Source: Arthrinium phaeospermum
Taxonomy: Eukaryota; Ascomycota; Sordariomycetes; Amphisphaeriales; Apiosporaceae
Direction: 5' to 3'
Assembly (NCBI GenBank): GCA_006503535.1
Contig: QYRS01000009.1
Span: 124,001-188,000 of the forward strand
Length of the DNA: 64,000 nucleotides
A model generated the notes under the pieces. It saw nothing but the letters and a program-made list of their open reading frames with translations, did not search any database and had not been told where the DNA came from. Positions 11,079 through 22,700 of the stretch are shown here, piece by piece. The position numbers were made by a program, and so were the translations under genes. Positions within the stretch are counted from its first letter, which is position 1. Every line of letters starts with the position of its first letter.

Positions 11079-13534
11079 ATGTCTTCGCTGCGGCTCACCA
11101 TCCAAGACGGCCAATTCCAGGACAAGTACGGACGCTATGTGCTCCTGCGCGGCATCAACGTAGCCGGCGAGGCCAAGTACCCCAACGCCCCCGAGGTGCC
11201 CTCCCACGTCGTCGACGACTTCTTCGACGGCGACCACGTCAAGTTCACCGGCCGCCCCTTCCGCAAGGAGGACGCCCACATCCACTTCTCGCGCCTCAAG
11301 CGCTACGGCTACAACACCATCCGCTACGTCTTCACCTGGGAGGCCATCGAGGCCGCCGGCCCGGGCCAGTACGACGAGGAATGGATCCAGCACACGATTG
11401 AGGTGCTGCGCGTGGCCAAGGACTACGGCTTCTACGTCTTCATGGACCCGCATCAGGATGTGGTGAGTTCAGCGATCGTTGAGGATGACGGCACCAGTGC
11501 TCTTTGACTAACCCCTCCAGTGGTCGCGGTATTGCGGTGGCTCCGGCGCCCCCATGTGGACGGTCTATGCGTGCGGCTTCAACCCCCAGAGCTTCGCGGC
11601 GACGGAAGCGGCCATCGTGCACAACACGTACCCCGAGCCCGACAAGTTCCCCAAGATGATCTGGTCGACCAACTACAACCGCCTCGCCGTCGCCACCATC
11701 TTCACCCTCTTCTTTGCCGGCAAAGACTTCGCCCCCAAGTGCATCATCGACGGCCAGAACATCCAGGACTACCTGCAGGGCCACTTCTTCCGCGCCTGCG
11801 AACACCTCGCCCTGCGCATCAAGGAGGCCGGCGATATTTTGAATGACGTGGTGTTTGGCTGGGAGAGCATGAACGAGCCGAGCCGCGGCCTGGTGGGTCA
11901 CGCGGACCTCGGCGTGGTGCCCAAAGAGCAGAACCTGAAGAAGGGCACGTGCCCGACCATGTGGCAGGCCATCCTCACCGGCTCCGGGCGGGCCTGCGAG
12001 GTCGAGTCGTGGGACATGGGCGGGCTGGGGCCGTACAAGGTGGGCCGGACGCTCATCGACCCGCACGGGGAGACGGCGTGGCTGCCGAGCGACTACGACG
12101 ACTCGCGGTACGGCTGGAAGCGAGACCCCGGCTGGAAGCTGGGCGAGTGCATCTGGGCGCTGCACGAGGTGTGGGACCCGTCGCAGGACGTGCTGCTGCA
12201 GAAGAACTACTTCGAGCGGCACCCCAAGACGGGCGAGGTGCTCGACTACCCCAAGTTCACCAACACGTACTTTATGGACTTCTACCGGCTCTACCGCGAC
12301 ACCATCCGGCCGCACCACCCCGAGGCCATCATGCTCTGCCAGCCGCCCGTGCTCGAGATCCCGCCGGCCATCAAGGGCACCGCCGACGACGACCCCAACA
12401 TGGTCTACACGCCCCACTACTACGACGGCATCACCCTGATGACCAAGAAGTGGAACCGCACCTGGAACGTCGACGTCCTGGGCGTGCTGCGCGGCCGGTA
12501 CCTCCACCCCGCCTTCGCCATCAAGATCGGGGAGACGGCCATCCGCAACTGCTTCCGGGACCAGCTGGCCGCCATGCGCAAGGAGGGGCTCGACTACATG
12601 GGCAACCACCCGTGTCTGCTTAGCGAGTTTGGCATCCCCTACGACATGGACGACAAATACGCCTACCGGACGGGCGACTACTCGAGCCAGTCGGCCGCCA
12701 TGGATGCCAACCATTTCGCCGTCGAAGGGGCGCCCATGGAGGGCTATACACTGTGGCTCTACAGTTCCCAGGTCTGTACCCTTTCTTCTTCTTCTCCGTT
12801 TTCCATTGGTTTTCAGACTGGGACACTAACAATTCTAGAATGACCACGTACGAGGTGACCAATGGAACGGCGAGGATCTGTCCATCTATTCCGTGGATGA
12901 CCAAACCCTGCCCATGTCACCGCTGCCGCCCCGTACGCCGGAGGACTCCAGCCTGGTCAAGACCGCCACCAGCAACAACAGCCCTGCCTCGACGACCAAA
13001 AAGGAGGTGGACGACGAGACCTCGGTCAACCCGGGCAACCTGAAGCGGACGCTGACCAACCCTTCGATATCGTCGGACCCCCCGAGCCCCAACCCGGAAG
13101 TGACGAACGCGCCGGGGCTTCGGGCGGCCGAGGCCTTTGTGCGGCCGGCGCCCATCGGCATCAACGGGACCATGACCAACTACGGCTTCGATTTGAAGAA
13201 CTGCGAGTTCCACCTGGAGATCCGGGGCACGGCGCCCAAGGACGAGGAACAGCCGACGACCATCTTCCTGCCCGAGTACCACTTCCCCAAGGAGCAGTGC
13301 GCGGTCGAGGTCAGCGGCGGCAAGTGGGAGATCAGCACCGACGACGACGAGCGGGCCTGGGTCCAGAAGATGCGGTGGTGGCACGGGGAGGGCAAGCAGA
13401 CGCTGCGGGTCAAGGGGCTGGTGCGGCCGCAGGGGGCCGGGTCCGGCGTGGGGGGTAGTGCCGAGGAGGCGGGCTATTTGGAGCAGTGTCAGCAGACTTA
13501 TGGCGTCGGGGTGGAGAAGTGCTCGGTGATGTGA
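11079..13534 (+). CDS. EGH1: GH5 sterol glucosidase (ergosteryl-beta-glucosidase, EGH1/EGCrP2 type)
   Basis: Predicted to hydrolyse steryl glucosides, mainly ergosteryl-beta-glucoside, inside the cell; the fungal relatives are yeast Egh1 and Cryptococcus EGCrP2. Exons are 11079-11462, 11521-12771 and 12839-13534 (776 aa). Both introns are phase 0, with branch/acceptor CTAACCCCTCCAG and CACTAACAATTCTAG. The (beta/alpha)8 catalytic domain covers about residues 15-545. The acid/base is Glu247 in WESMNEPSRG and the nucleophile is Glu497 in LLSEFGIPYD. WNGEDLSIYSVDD follows the second splice, then a disordered Ser/Pro-rich linker and a C-terminal beta-sandwich typical of this subgroup. No signal peptide is seen, in keeping with an intracellular enzyme. 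Family assignment is firm; the substrate is inferred from the family. Confidence 0.93.
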
Positions 13535-15015
13535 GGCTCTGCTAAAAGCTGGTTGGATTCTTCTTTCTGATTGCACTTGGGTCTATCCATCATTCGTTCA
13601 AGCGCGTCATACAATCACGACGGCGTTTGGGCGTTACCTGTTGTAATACAAGCTTACGTATATACTTATCTGATTGTGGCGATGGGAATAGACTGTTATT
13701 GTATGATTGCACTTGTAATCTGTTTTGCTCTGAACCTATACCAGCATATTATCGATAACCCCCAATGTCTTATGTCTTCGTGAATACTGGCTGCTTCGTA
13801 TAGCAGATGAGTTCTGGGATGAGAACCACTGCGGTAGATTGGCGCCCAGCCAGCTGTGCACACGAGCACATGGGTAGTGGGGTATCGGGTGCATGCCTAG
13901 GTGCTACAGCAGTCCCTTTAGGTACCTTTAGACCCAAGCACCAAGAATCAAGAACCGTCCCCCCGCCGGTCGACATGCATCAGGGCTTCACCCAAGGGCG
14001 CTGGTCTGCCGCCCGTCATTGGCCGGTCGCATCGCACTAACAACGAGGGGGCAGTCCATCGGCATTCAATTCGAGGGCACCCGGCAGCAGCAATATGTAC
14101 TGTTCCCAGACCCAGAACACTGGGGCTGGGCAAATCAGTGCTCGGTATTAGGCGCCTAGCCGCCGGGGGATTTCTAGCATGTGCGTCCCGTTTGCAATCC
14201 GGTTTAGACGTTGGCAAACAGGTTAGGTATTTGCTGCTGCGTTGGATACTGGCCGGCATCAATTGCTCATAGCAAACAGTAGATTCCCATCAAGATAGTT
14301 GCCAGTTGCAAACATAGACAAAGGCGATGGCAGCACAAATCAATTAAGAGACGAGGATAACCGTCGGGCGCTAAAAGGAGGTACATGGTCGGGAACTTAG
14401 TTGGTGTCTCACACACATGCAGTCAGACCTACAGGACGCCTAATCAGAAAATAAATCCAGCCTATCCCGTCGTGGGGAGGCGGACTTGGAGTCTGAGATG
14501 ACACAAAGTCGAGCCGATCGCGTGGCACAGGGCCGAGTCCCTCCATCAACCTCATCCTTCCGTCCATCCATCCTAGAATTGCGTACCTATCTAGAGAGCC
14601 TCATTGTAACGTCCACTTCAAACAACACCACGTCCCAAAGAAAGAGAACGAACCTCTTCCCAGAAACGTCGAGCCCACAAAAGAGACCATGCGCCATCCC
14701 TAAAGCGAGCTAGCAGCACCCTGGAATTGCAACTTCGGAAACTTCCCCTTCCACTTCCCCCCTCAAAGGCGGCCCAAGAACGGCTGGGACGGTAGAGCCG
14801 ACCCAAAAGACGGTAGAGACCCCAGAGGCCCGCTCTCCCTTGCTCAGCACCCTTGCGCCCAGCAGCCAAAAACCCAGCAGTAGCGGCCCAGTTGGAAACC
14901 GAACCGCGTCCCTGCCCCAGCACCAGGGCCCTGGTTTTCGTCTTCTTGGGTTTTGCGCAGGCTCCATACTACTCCTCGCTTCTGCCGCTTCTGGTTTTCT
15001 TTGGTCCCCTGGGTC
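13535..15015. other. Intergenic region and probable long 5' leader of BCK1
   Basis: About 1.5 kb between two plus-strand genes. A 75-codon open frame at 14486-14713 lies upstream of the BCK1 start. It could be an upstream ORF in a long leader but has no coding signature I trust. No repeat or RNA gene is seen. Confidence 0.4.
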
Positions 15016-18000
15016 ATGATCAGCTCCTCGCGCACTGCCTTGACCCGATCAGAGAGCACCAGCGAGGCCACCGCATCGGCTCGATACCCAAACCTGCGCC
15101 AGCGCCTGCAGGACAACGTCAACACCCTCGATAGTCTCATCAACGACCCCCCTAATCCTGCGACCGCCAGCGTTCATCCTGCGACCACCAGCGTCCATAC
15201 CACGACGACGACTACTACCAATACCAACACTACCCATCCCACCTCCACGCTGGCTCCGGGGTCGCAATACCCTGGACCAGGCCCGACGACCATCACGGAC
15301 GACCCTCCGCCGTACCTGTCCGCCAACTTTGCCGGCGTTGGTGGTGCCGCGACCCTACGCCCGCGGGCGTCGACGGCGAGCCTCGCGCCCTCGGCCTACG
15401 GAGGGGCGGACTCGACGAGCAATAGCCGGCCGGCGACCCGGGGAGGAGGAGGAGGGTCAGCCGTGCCTCCTCCGCCGCCGCCCCAGACCACCGCCGCCAC
15501 CATGTATTCCAACACGCAGCGGGCCGACCCCAACCGGCCCTTCAACGTGCCGCCGCCGCCGCCGCCCATGTCGCCGCCCGTCATGGGCCACATGACGGCC
15601 GCGGCGATGAACATGAACATCCCGCCGCCGCCGCCTCGCTACCCCAGCGCGCCCACCACCACGACCGGCGGTCTGCAGCTGCCCCCGCCGCCGTCCGGGC
15701 CGCCCCCGACCAGCAGCATGACCATGGGGCCCGGCGCCACCTGGCAGGGCAACTGGGGGCAGATGTACAACCCGCGGCACGTCGGCGGCGGCGGCATGGC
15801 GATCCCCCCGCCGCCGTCGGGCGGGCCGCACCTCGCCTACAACCCCCGCCTGCACACGCAGCAGTCCATGGGCAACCTCCAGATCCCCCCGCCGCCCACC
15901 CAGTTCCCCATGCCGCAGACCAGCGAGAACACGGTGGGCTCGGGCATGTCGGCCACCTACATCCCCCACGGCGACACGTACGGTGAAGGGGTGGGCATCC
16001 CCGCCTTCGGGCCCGACGATTCCTCCTCCTCTGCCAACAACACCTTCTCGGCGGCGTCTCATACCAGCACGTGGCCAACCCAAAACAACAACAACAGCAC
16101 CGACACGGCCAGCACGACGCCGGCCGACGGCGAGAGTCGAGACCGGCTGTACACGAACGCCATCAACTCGCAGAACCAGAACCAGAACCAGTCAACAACA
16201 CAACGGATGATGTCGACGTCGTCCAACGCGACCAACACGCCCTCCAACATCCCGCCCGAGATGGCGGCCAAGTGGCCCCTGGACAACGTGCTGCTGTGGC
16301 TGGCGTCGAACCAGTTCTCCAAGGACTGGCAGGAGACCTTCAAGGCCCTCAACCTGAGCGGGGCCAAGTTCCTCGAGCTGGGCAGCGGGCAGCACGGCCG
16401 CGGCAACTTTGGCATGATGCACCAGCAGGTCTACCCGCGCCTGGCCACCGAGTGCATCAACAGCGCCACGGGATGGGACCCGACGCGGGAGCGCGAGGAG
16501 GGCAAACGCATGCGGCGACTCGTCCGCAACATTGTGCACGGCGGCGGCGTGGCGGCCACTACTACCTCGTCTTCTTCGTACAGCCACTCCCGCAAGGACT
16601 CGTTCAACGCCTCGCAGGGGGCCGGCACCGACATCGAGTCGCCCAACACGCCGATCAAGGCGCCCGGGCCCGGCTTCTCGAGCCGCCGGTTCTCGCAGAC
16701 CCGCTCGACCACGATGCCCACCCTGAGCAACACCATGAGCTCCGACTCGAACCACCGGACCCTGCTCAAGAACCTGGACGTCGAGCGGAGCCAGCGGCAC
16801 AGCCCCAGCGGCGAGGTCGGCGGCAACGGCAGCTCGCGAGGCTCGGCGCCCCGCAGCGACAGCCCCGGGGGCAGCCCGCGGCCGAACTCGGGGCTGCTCT
16901 CGCACTCGACGGGCAACCTGTCGGCCACTTCGCCGCGGTTCGGGCACCGGTCGCGGAACAGCACCGACTCGGTCTCGTCCAACGCGGCCATCTACGGGTC
17001 GGGTGTGCCGCCCGAGGCCAGCGCCTACCTCCGCAGCGGCCTGAACGGCTCTCGCTCGCCCCACGAGCCGCCGGGCGACAGGTCGGCAGGCGGCGCCGAC
17101 CACCCTGCCTCGGCCAAGGGGGACAGCAGCCTTTTTGGTTTTCTCAAGCGCAACAAGCACCACAAGCAAAAGGAAGACGGCACCTTCCCGTCGCCCAAGG
17201 AGACGGACTCGCCCACGAGCCCCGAGGTGCAGCACAGCAAGTCGCAGGAGGGCTCCTCGAGCTTCGACGCGCTGTCGTTCCGGGCCCGGAAAGAGAACGC
17301 GCCGCGGTCGTACCTGCTGGCGACGCTGAACGGGTGGGACTACCGGATGTGCGTGGTGACGGACTGCGAGACGGCGGCCGAGATCCGCGACAACATCTGC
17401 GCCAACCTGGGCATCCACGACCCGCGCGCGGTGCAGCTGTACCTGACGGACCTCGGCCGCGTCGAGCACGAGGAGCCGCTCGAGGACCAGAGCCTGCTGC
17501 TGCACAAGCGCCAGCGGGGCGACAGCGCCGGCTCGCTCAAGCTGTTTGTGCGCGTCGGCGTGTCGCCGCCGCCGGTGACGGCCGAGGTGCCGGGTTCGCT
17601 CACCCCCGGCTACGTGCCGCCGGGGGCCTCGATGGACGAGGACACGTACGCGCGGCTCAGCGGGCAGCGGTCGCGGTCCAGCTCGTCGCCGCCGACCTCG
17701 CAGCGGGTCAACACGGTGGGCGACGACGGGCCGGACCCCAACGAGCTGGCGCAAAAGGCCAACGCGTACAAGGCCGAGGTCGAGAAGCAGCAGCAGGCGT
17801 ACCTGGCCAAGCGGCGGCAGGCCCTGGAGAAGTCCAACTCGCCGAACCAGGACGGCGCGACTCCGTCGACGTCGCCGTTCGGCATCGTGGGGCGCAACGT
17901 CGACTTTGACCAGCCGCGCGTCTCGCCGTACGAGGAGAAGAAGATGTCGCAGGACCTGCTGTTCCCGCAGCGCAAAGCGCCCGCGCCGCCGGGGGTCGAG

Positions 18001-20712
18001 ACGGCCACGCTCATCAAGGCCAACTCGCTCAGCCGCCGGACGGGGCATAACATGCGCTCCTCGCAGGGCAGCATGGACGCCGGCTTCCCCAGCCCGCGGA
18101 GGCCCACGACGTCCACGTCCACGTCCGCTAGTGACACCAACAACAGCCAGAACCAGCAGGAGATGTCGCAGAGGCGGCCGTCGTCGGCGTCGCGAGAGCC
18201 GGCCACGTCGGCGTTTGGGGCTCTGGTGGGTATCGGGAGCGCCCTGAGCCACTTTGGGCGGCCTACTAAGCAGCAGCAGCAACAACAACAACTGAATAAC
18301 GGACGGCCCGTCTCGCCGCCGCCGCAGCCCAACCGCAACAACTCCGGGCCGGCGGCCGGAAGCGCGCACGAGGAGCAACGAGGTAAGAGATCTATTGCAA
18401 ATGTTGACTTTGGTTCGGGCCGCAGCAGTCCGCGATCCGGCTCCCCGGGCACCCTGACCTGGAGCCGGGGAGACCTGGCCTTTGTGATTCCGGACTACTC
18501 GCCGGGCGGAAGCCCCTTGAACAAGAACCGAAAGAAGCGTGACAAAACCATTCTTGGTGACGGTGGTGATGATGATCATGATGATGATGACGATGATGAA
18601 GAAGAACCCCTTGCTAAGAAGAGTGATGGCACCACAGCACAACGAGCGCCTTCGCCCGGCAACCCCAGCCCCACGACGGCGCACCCGACGGCGACGCAGG
18701 CACCACCACAGTCCCCGGAGAACCGCCGCAAGTCGCACGGCCCGGACATCGACTTCACCGACACCGACGTCACCTTCGACCAGCCGGTGGCGTCCAGGGC
18801 GCCCAACGACGACGATTCCGACGACGACTCGGACGACGGCCTGTTCGCCATCCCCGTCCGGGGCCGCACGCCTTCGGTCAAGGTCAGCACCGCCGAGGGC
18901 GGCGAGTACGACGCCGACGACAAGAACGGCAAGCGGCCGAGCCTGACGCTGCGGACGCGGCGGTCTAAGAAGCAGCTCTCGGTTTCATTTGATTCCCCCG
19001 GATCCGCCGACGGGCTCATGCTGGCCAACGAAGATGATATTGGTGGTGGAAGACGCCGCCGCACGCCGGCCACGCCCTCGGACTCGGACGACGGCAAGCT
19101 GGGGCGGCGCAAGTCGTTCATCGAGCGCGACGTGTGGGCGAACCGTCCGCCGCCCGAGGCGCTGTTGAGCAACCTCGACGCCTTCTTCCCGGAGCTCGAC
19201 CTGGACCAGCCGGTGTTGGACGAGTCGCAGCTGCAGGAGCCGACGTCGCCCAACGACTTCGATAACAATAGCAACACAGAGAATGAGAACGAAAACAACA
19301 ACAACAACCAGGCGGAAAGCTCTCAGGCAGCGGAGCAGCCCAACTTACCCTTACCCTCCCCATCGCCGGGCATCGCCACGGCCCGCTCCTCCATGTACAG
19401 TGAGAACGACACGCTGGGCTCGGACGAGTCGACCCTCAAGGCCGAGCGGCCCAGCTCCATCAACTCGGTGGCGCAGCGCAGCATCCGGCGGTCGGGCGGC
19501 GGGCTGGGCCGGATGAAGTCGATCCGCGAGGTGGCGCGGGGCGCGCACGAGGCCAACAAGCGCTTCACCGCGGCGTCGTCAGCATCTGGCGCAGGGGGCG
19601 GGGCGGGCGGAGGAGGCCCGACGTCGATGATCCAGCGGCGCAAGAGCACCAAGATGTTCGGGGCGAACCTGGTGCAGATCCGGCCCGAGCGCGGGTCCAT
19701 GATGATCGACATCATGCCGCAGATCCCGCAGGACACCTTACCAAAACGGCAGACGACGTTCCGCTGGTTCAAGGGTGAGCTGATTGGCAAGGGCACGTAC
19801 GGGCGGGTGTACCTCGGTATGAACGCCACGACGGGAGAGTTCCTGGCGGTCAAGGAGGTCGAGGTCAACCCCAAGGCGGCGGCGGGCGACAAGAACAAGA
19901 TGAAGGAGCTGGTGGCGGCGCTGGACCAGGAGATCGACACGATGCAGTACCTCGACCACGTCAACATTGTGCAGTACCTCGGCTGCGAGCGCAAGGAGAC
20001 GAGCATCTCCATCTTCCTCGAGTATATTTCCGGTGGTTCTATTGGATCTTGCTTGCGGAAGCACGGCAAGTTCGAGGAGCCCGTCGTGTCGAGCCTGACG
20101 CGGCAGGCGCTGTCGGGGCTGGCGTACCTGCACCGCGAGGGCATCCTGCACCGCGACCTCAAGGCGGACAACATTTTGTTGGATCTGGACGGCACCTGCA
20201 AGATCTCCGACTTCGGCATCTCCAAGAAGACGGACGACATCTACGGCAACGACAAGACCAACTCGATGCAGGGCTCCGTCTTCTGGATGGCGCCCGAGGT
20301 CATCCGGTCCCAGGGCGAGGGCTACAGCGCGAAAGTGGACATCTGGTCGCTCGGCTGCGTCGTCCTCGAGATGTTCGCGGGGCGCCGGCCCTGGAGCAAG
20401 GAGGAGGCCGTCGGCGCCATCTACAAGATCGCCAACGGGGAGACGCCGCCGATTGCCGACGAGGTGCGCAAGGACATCAGCCCGTACGCGCTGGGGTTCA
20501 TGCTGGACTGTTTTACTGTGTAAGTTTGGCCCCGCGAGAGAGACAGGGGAAGTAATGGGTGCTAACGTGATACCAGGGACCCGAGAGAACGGCCGACGGC
20601 GGAGCGGCTGCTGATGCAGCACGAGTTCTGCGATCTCAACGAGGAGTACAACTTTTTCGACACGAACCTGTATGCCAAGATCCGGGGTACCAGTTTAATG
20701 CTTAGAAGTTGA
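15016..20712 (+). CDS. BCK1: MAP kinase kinase kinase of the cell-wall-integrity pathway
   Basis: Bck1-type MAPKKK (MCK1/mik-1 in other filamentous fungi), acting between protein kinase C and the MKK1/2-type kinase in cell-wall stress signalling. Exon 1 is 15016-20519 and exon 2 is 20577-20712 (1879 aa), joined across a 57-nt intron with donor GTAAGT and branch CTAAC. Order of parts: Pro-rich low-complexity N terminus; SAM-like domain at about 416-480 (KWPLDNVLLWLASNQF); Ras-association-like fold at about 765-845 (YLLATLNGWDYRMCVVTD); long disordered region with poly-Gln and poly-Asp; kinase domain at about 1582-1865. The kinase has the glycine loop GKGTYGRVYLG, Lys1613 in AVKEV, HRDLKADN from about 1712, DFG at about 1732 and the APE motif in WMAPEV. 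I chose the ATG at 15016 as the first in-frame ATG; an upstream exon cannot be excluded. Confidence 0.95.
18568..18606 (+). repeat. GAT/GAA trinucleotide microsatellite coding an Asp/Glu tract
   Basis: Thirteen codons (mostly GAT, one CAT, one GAC, then three GAA) give an Asp-rich tract inside the disordered part of BCK1. It is in frame and likely length-variable between strains. Confidence 0.8.
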
Positions 20713-21239
20713 TCGGCGACGTGCGATGAACGTGGACGGAGGGGGAGATGGAGGTGCTTCGGTAGAAAATGTTTTCAATGTTGTCGGGCGGCATGTCTAG
20801 CATATACAGGAGAACTACTTGGATATCTCGGGGGATCGTTGTTACTGTTAAGCTTGGTTTCCCTTTCGTGCTAGCTAGCATGGCGTCCCGGGTTTCGAAA
20901 TGGAGAGACGATTCGAACTGGCTTCTTTTCTTTTTGCGGGCGCATCACTTTGTACTTTGGGGTCCGAATTGAGCCATGATACGATAGCATTTAGATAGTG
21001 ATAATATTACTTAGGAAGTCTGCTAGGTTGAGTGCTTGTAAGTGGTCTCCATGTCCACCAATCTAAATATAAACGGCATGTTTCAACATGAAGCAGGCAG
21101 TCAAAATCAGGTAATCATCTCGTTGCTGGTATTGCTGGCTGCGTGATCATCAGCCATTGCCGTCATGTACTACTTCTTCCAGTCATCCATCGTAGAAAAC
21201 ATTACTCATTAGTGTACTTGGAATTATCTCACCATCCTC
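20713..21239. other. Convergent gap between BCK1 and the DUF3712 gene
   Basis: 527 bp of AT-rich sequence that should hold the 3' UTRs of both convergent genes. No gene or notable structure is seen. Confidence 0.4.
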
Positions 21240-22700
21240 CTAAAGCTTGCCCATCCTCATCTTCATACCCAACTTCAACAGGTGGAGCGACGAGGGACCT
21301 CTTGTCCACCAAGGCGTCGCAGACCTACTCTTAACCCCTTTACCATCCGTCTTCTGCTGCCCCGCCGCGTTGGTCCAGTGATGCAACGCCTGCGACAATA
21401 AAGTGCTATTCCCAAAAGTGTCGCCAACCATGTCCACCAACGAACCACCGTTACTCGTCTCATTGCCTCCTCCTTGACTAGTCAAACTATCAATGACGTC
21501 GCCGAGGAGGGTGAAGACGCCAATCTTGGAGGTGACGCGCTTCTTGTTGAGGATGGCCTCGACAAAGGGGATGTGCCGGCCGTTGACCACGGTCGCGTTG
21601 CCGGTGGCGTCGATCTGGATCATGCCCTGGTTGAGGGCCTCGCCCTGGCTCGCCAGCACGGCGCCCAGGTTGGCCGCGACCTGGTCCAGGTAGAGCCGGC
21701 CGTCGAAGTCGCGCGTGTTGTTGCCGGGCGGGATCATGACGTCGTAGATGGTGATCAACCCAATGCGCACGTCGCCCGCCATGAGGTTGAGGGAGACGTT
21801 GCCGAGGCCCAGCGTCAGGCTGCCCCAGTTGGGCAGGTTTAAAGTGCCGCGCACGTTGCGGCCGTCGGCGAGCGGGGGCATGACGAGCGAGAGGGACTCG
21901 ATGCCGAAGCCGCTCAGCTGGTTGAGCGAGTCGACCGTCACCGTCTTCTCGAGGTGGACTTTCGAGTGCAGGGCGCCGAGGTGGACCGTCGAGTCGCCGC
22001 GCACCGACAGCTCCGTCTGCGGCTTGTCCCAGACGCTGTCGAACCAGGTGATGAGCTCCGTCTCGTTGGTGATGGTGACGGTGCGGTTCGTCACCACGAT
22101 GGCCGTCTCGCCGTCCAGCGTCTGCTCCGGCAGCGTCAGGTTCAGGAACGGCGAGAACGGCCCCGGCGTCTCGCGGTTGTAGAGGAACATGGTCAGCGGG
22201 TCGATGCGCGCGGCCAGCGGCGTTTTCAGGGACGTCTCGAGCGAGATCATCATCTGCGTCGGCGACAGGCACAGGAAGGCGCCGCCCTTGATGGGCAGGC
22301 CCTGGTCGTCGACGATGCGCTGCACGATGGCCGGCAGGATCACCAGGAATCTGAATGTGTCAGTACTTTTGATCTCGTCTGCTGTCTCCTCTGACTTTAC
22401 TTACAAAATGGGCAAGATGATGGCGAGGAAGACGATGGTCCCGGCGACGTACCACCACTTGAACCGCCCGCAGTGGCGCTTGAACTTCTGCTTCTTGGTG
22501 AGGGTCGCGGCGGGCGGCACCTTGTCCTGGACGTGGTCGTCGGACGAGACGTCGTCGTCTCTCCCAGGGCCGTCCAGGAACGCGCCTGGCTTATGTTGCT
22601 TCTCTCCACTGGCGGCACTCGCTGCTCGTCCCTTGGCGCCGTGGACGGAGGGCGGCGCGCTCGGCCCAGTTTGGACCTCTTCTCTAAAGGCGGAGGTCAT
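21240..22700 (-). CDS. DUF3712-type single-pass membrane protein
   Basis: Fungal membrane protein of unknown function. Exons are 22700-22405 and 22350-21240 (468 aa), with donor GTAAGT and a splice that joins ILPIL to FLVILPAIV within one hydrophobic helix. The cytosolic N terminus is charged and disordered (about 80 aa) and ends in the basic stretch KKQKFKRHCGRFKWW. One transmembrane segment follows at about residues 84-110. The large C-terminal part is beta-rich with repeated short hydrophobic strands (LTLGLGNVSLNL, RIGLITIYDVMIPPGN) as in DUF3712/LEA-like proteins, and carries several N-glycosylation sequons (NRT, NET, NVS, NAT). It probably faces the cell exterior or an organelle lumen. 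Family assignment is from the TM plus beta-rich layout, with no known biochemical role. Confidence 0.85.

Noticed and set aside
11440..12714. 424-codon open frame on the minus strand
   Set aside because: Antisense to the GH5 catalytic domain, which has intact active-site residues.
16192..18738. 848-codon open frame on the minus strand
   Set aside because: Antisense shadow of BCK1, rich in Arg/Ala/Gly/Pro as expected from GC-rich complement.
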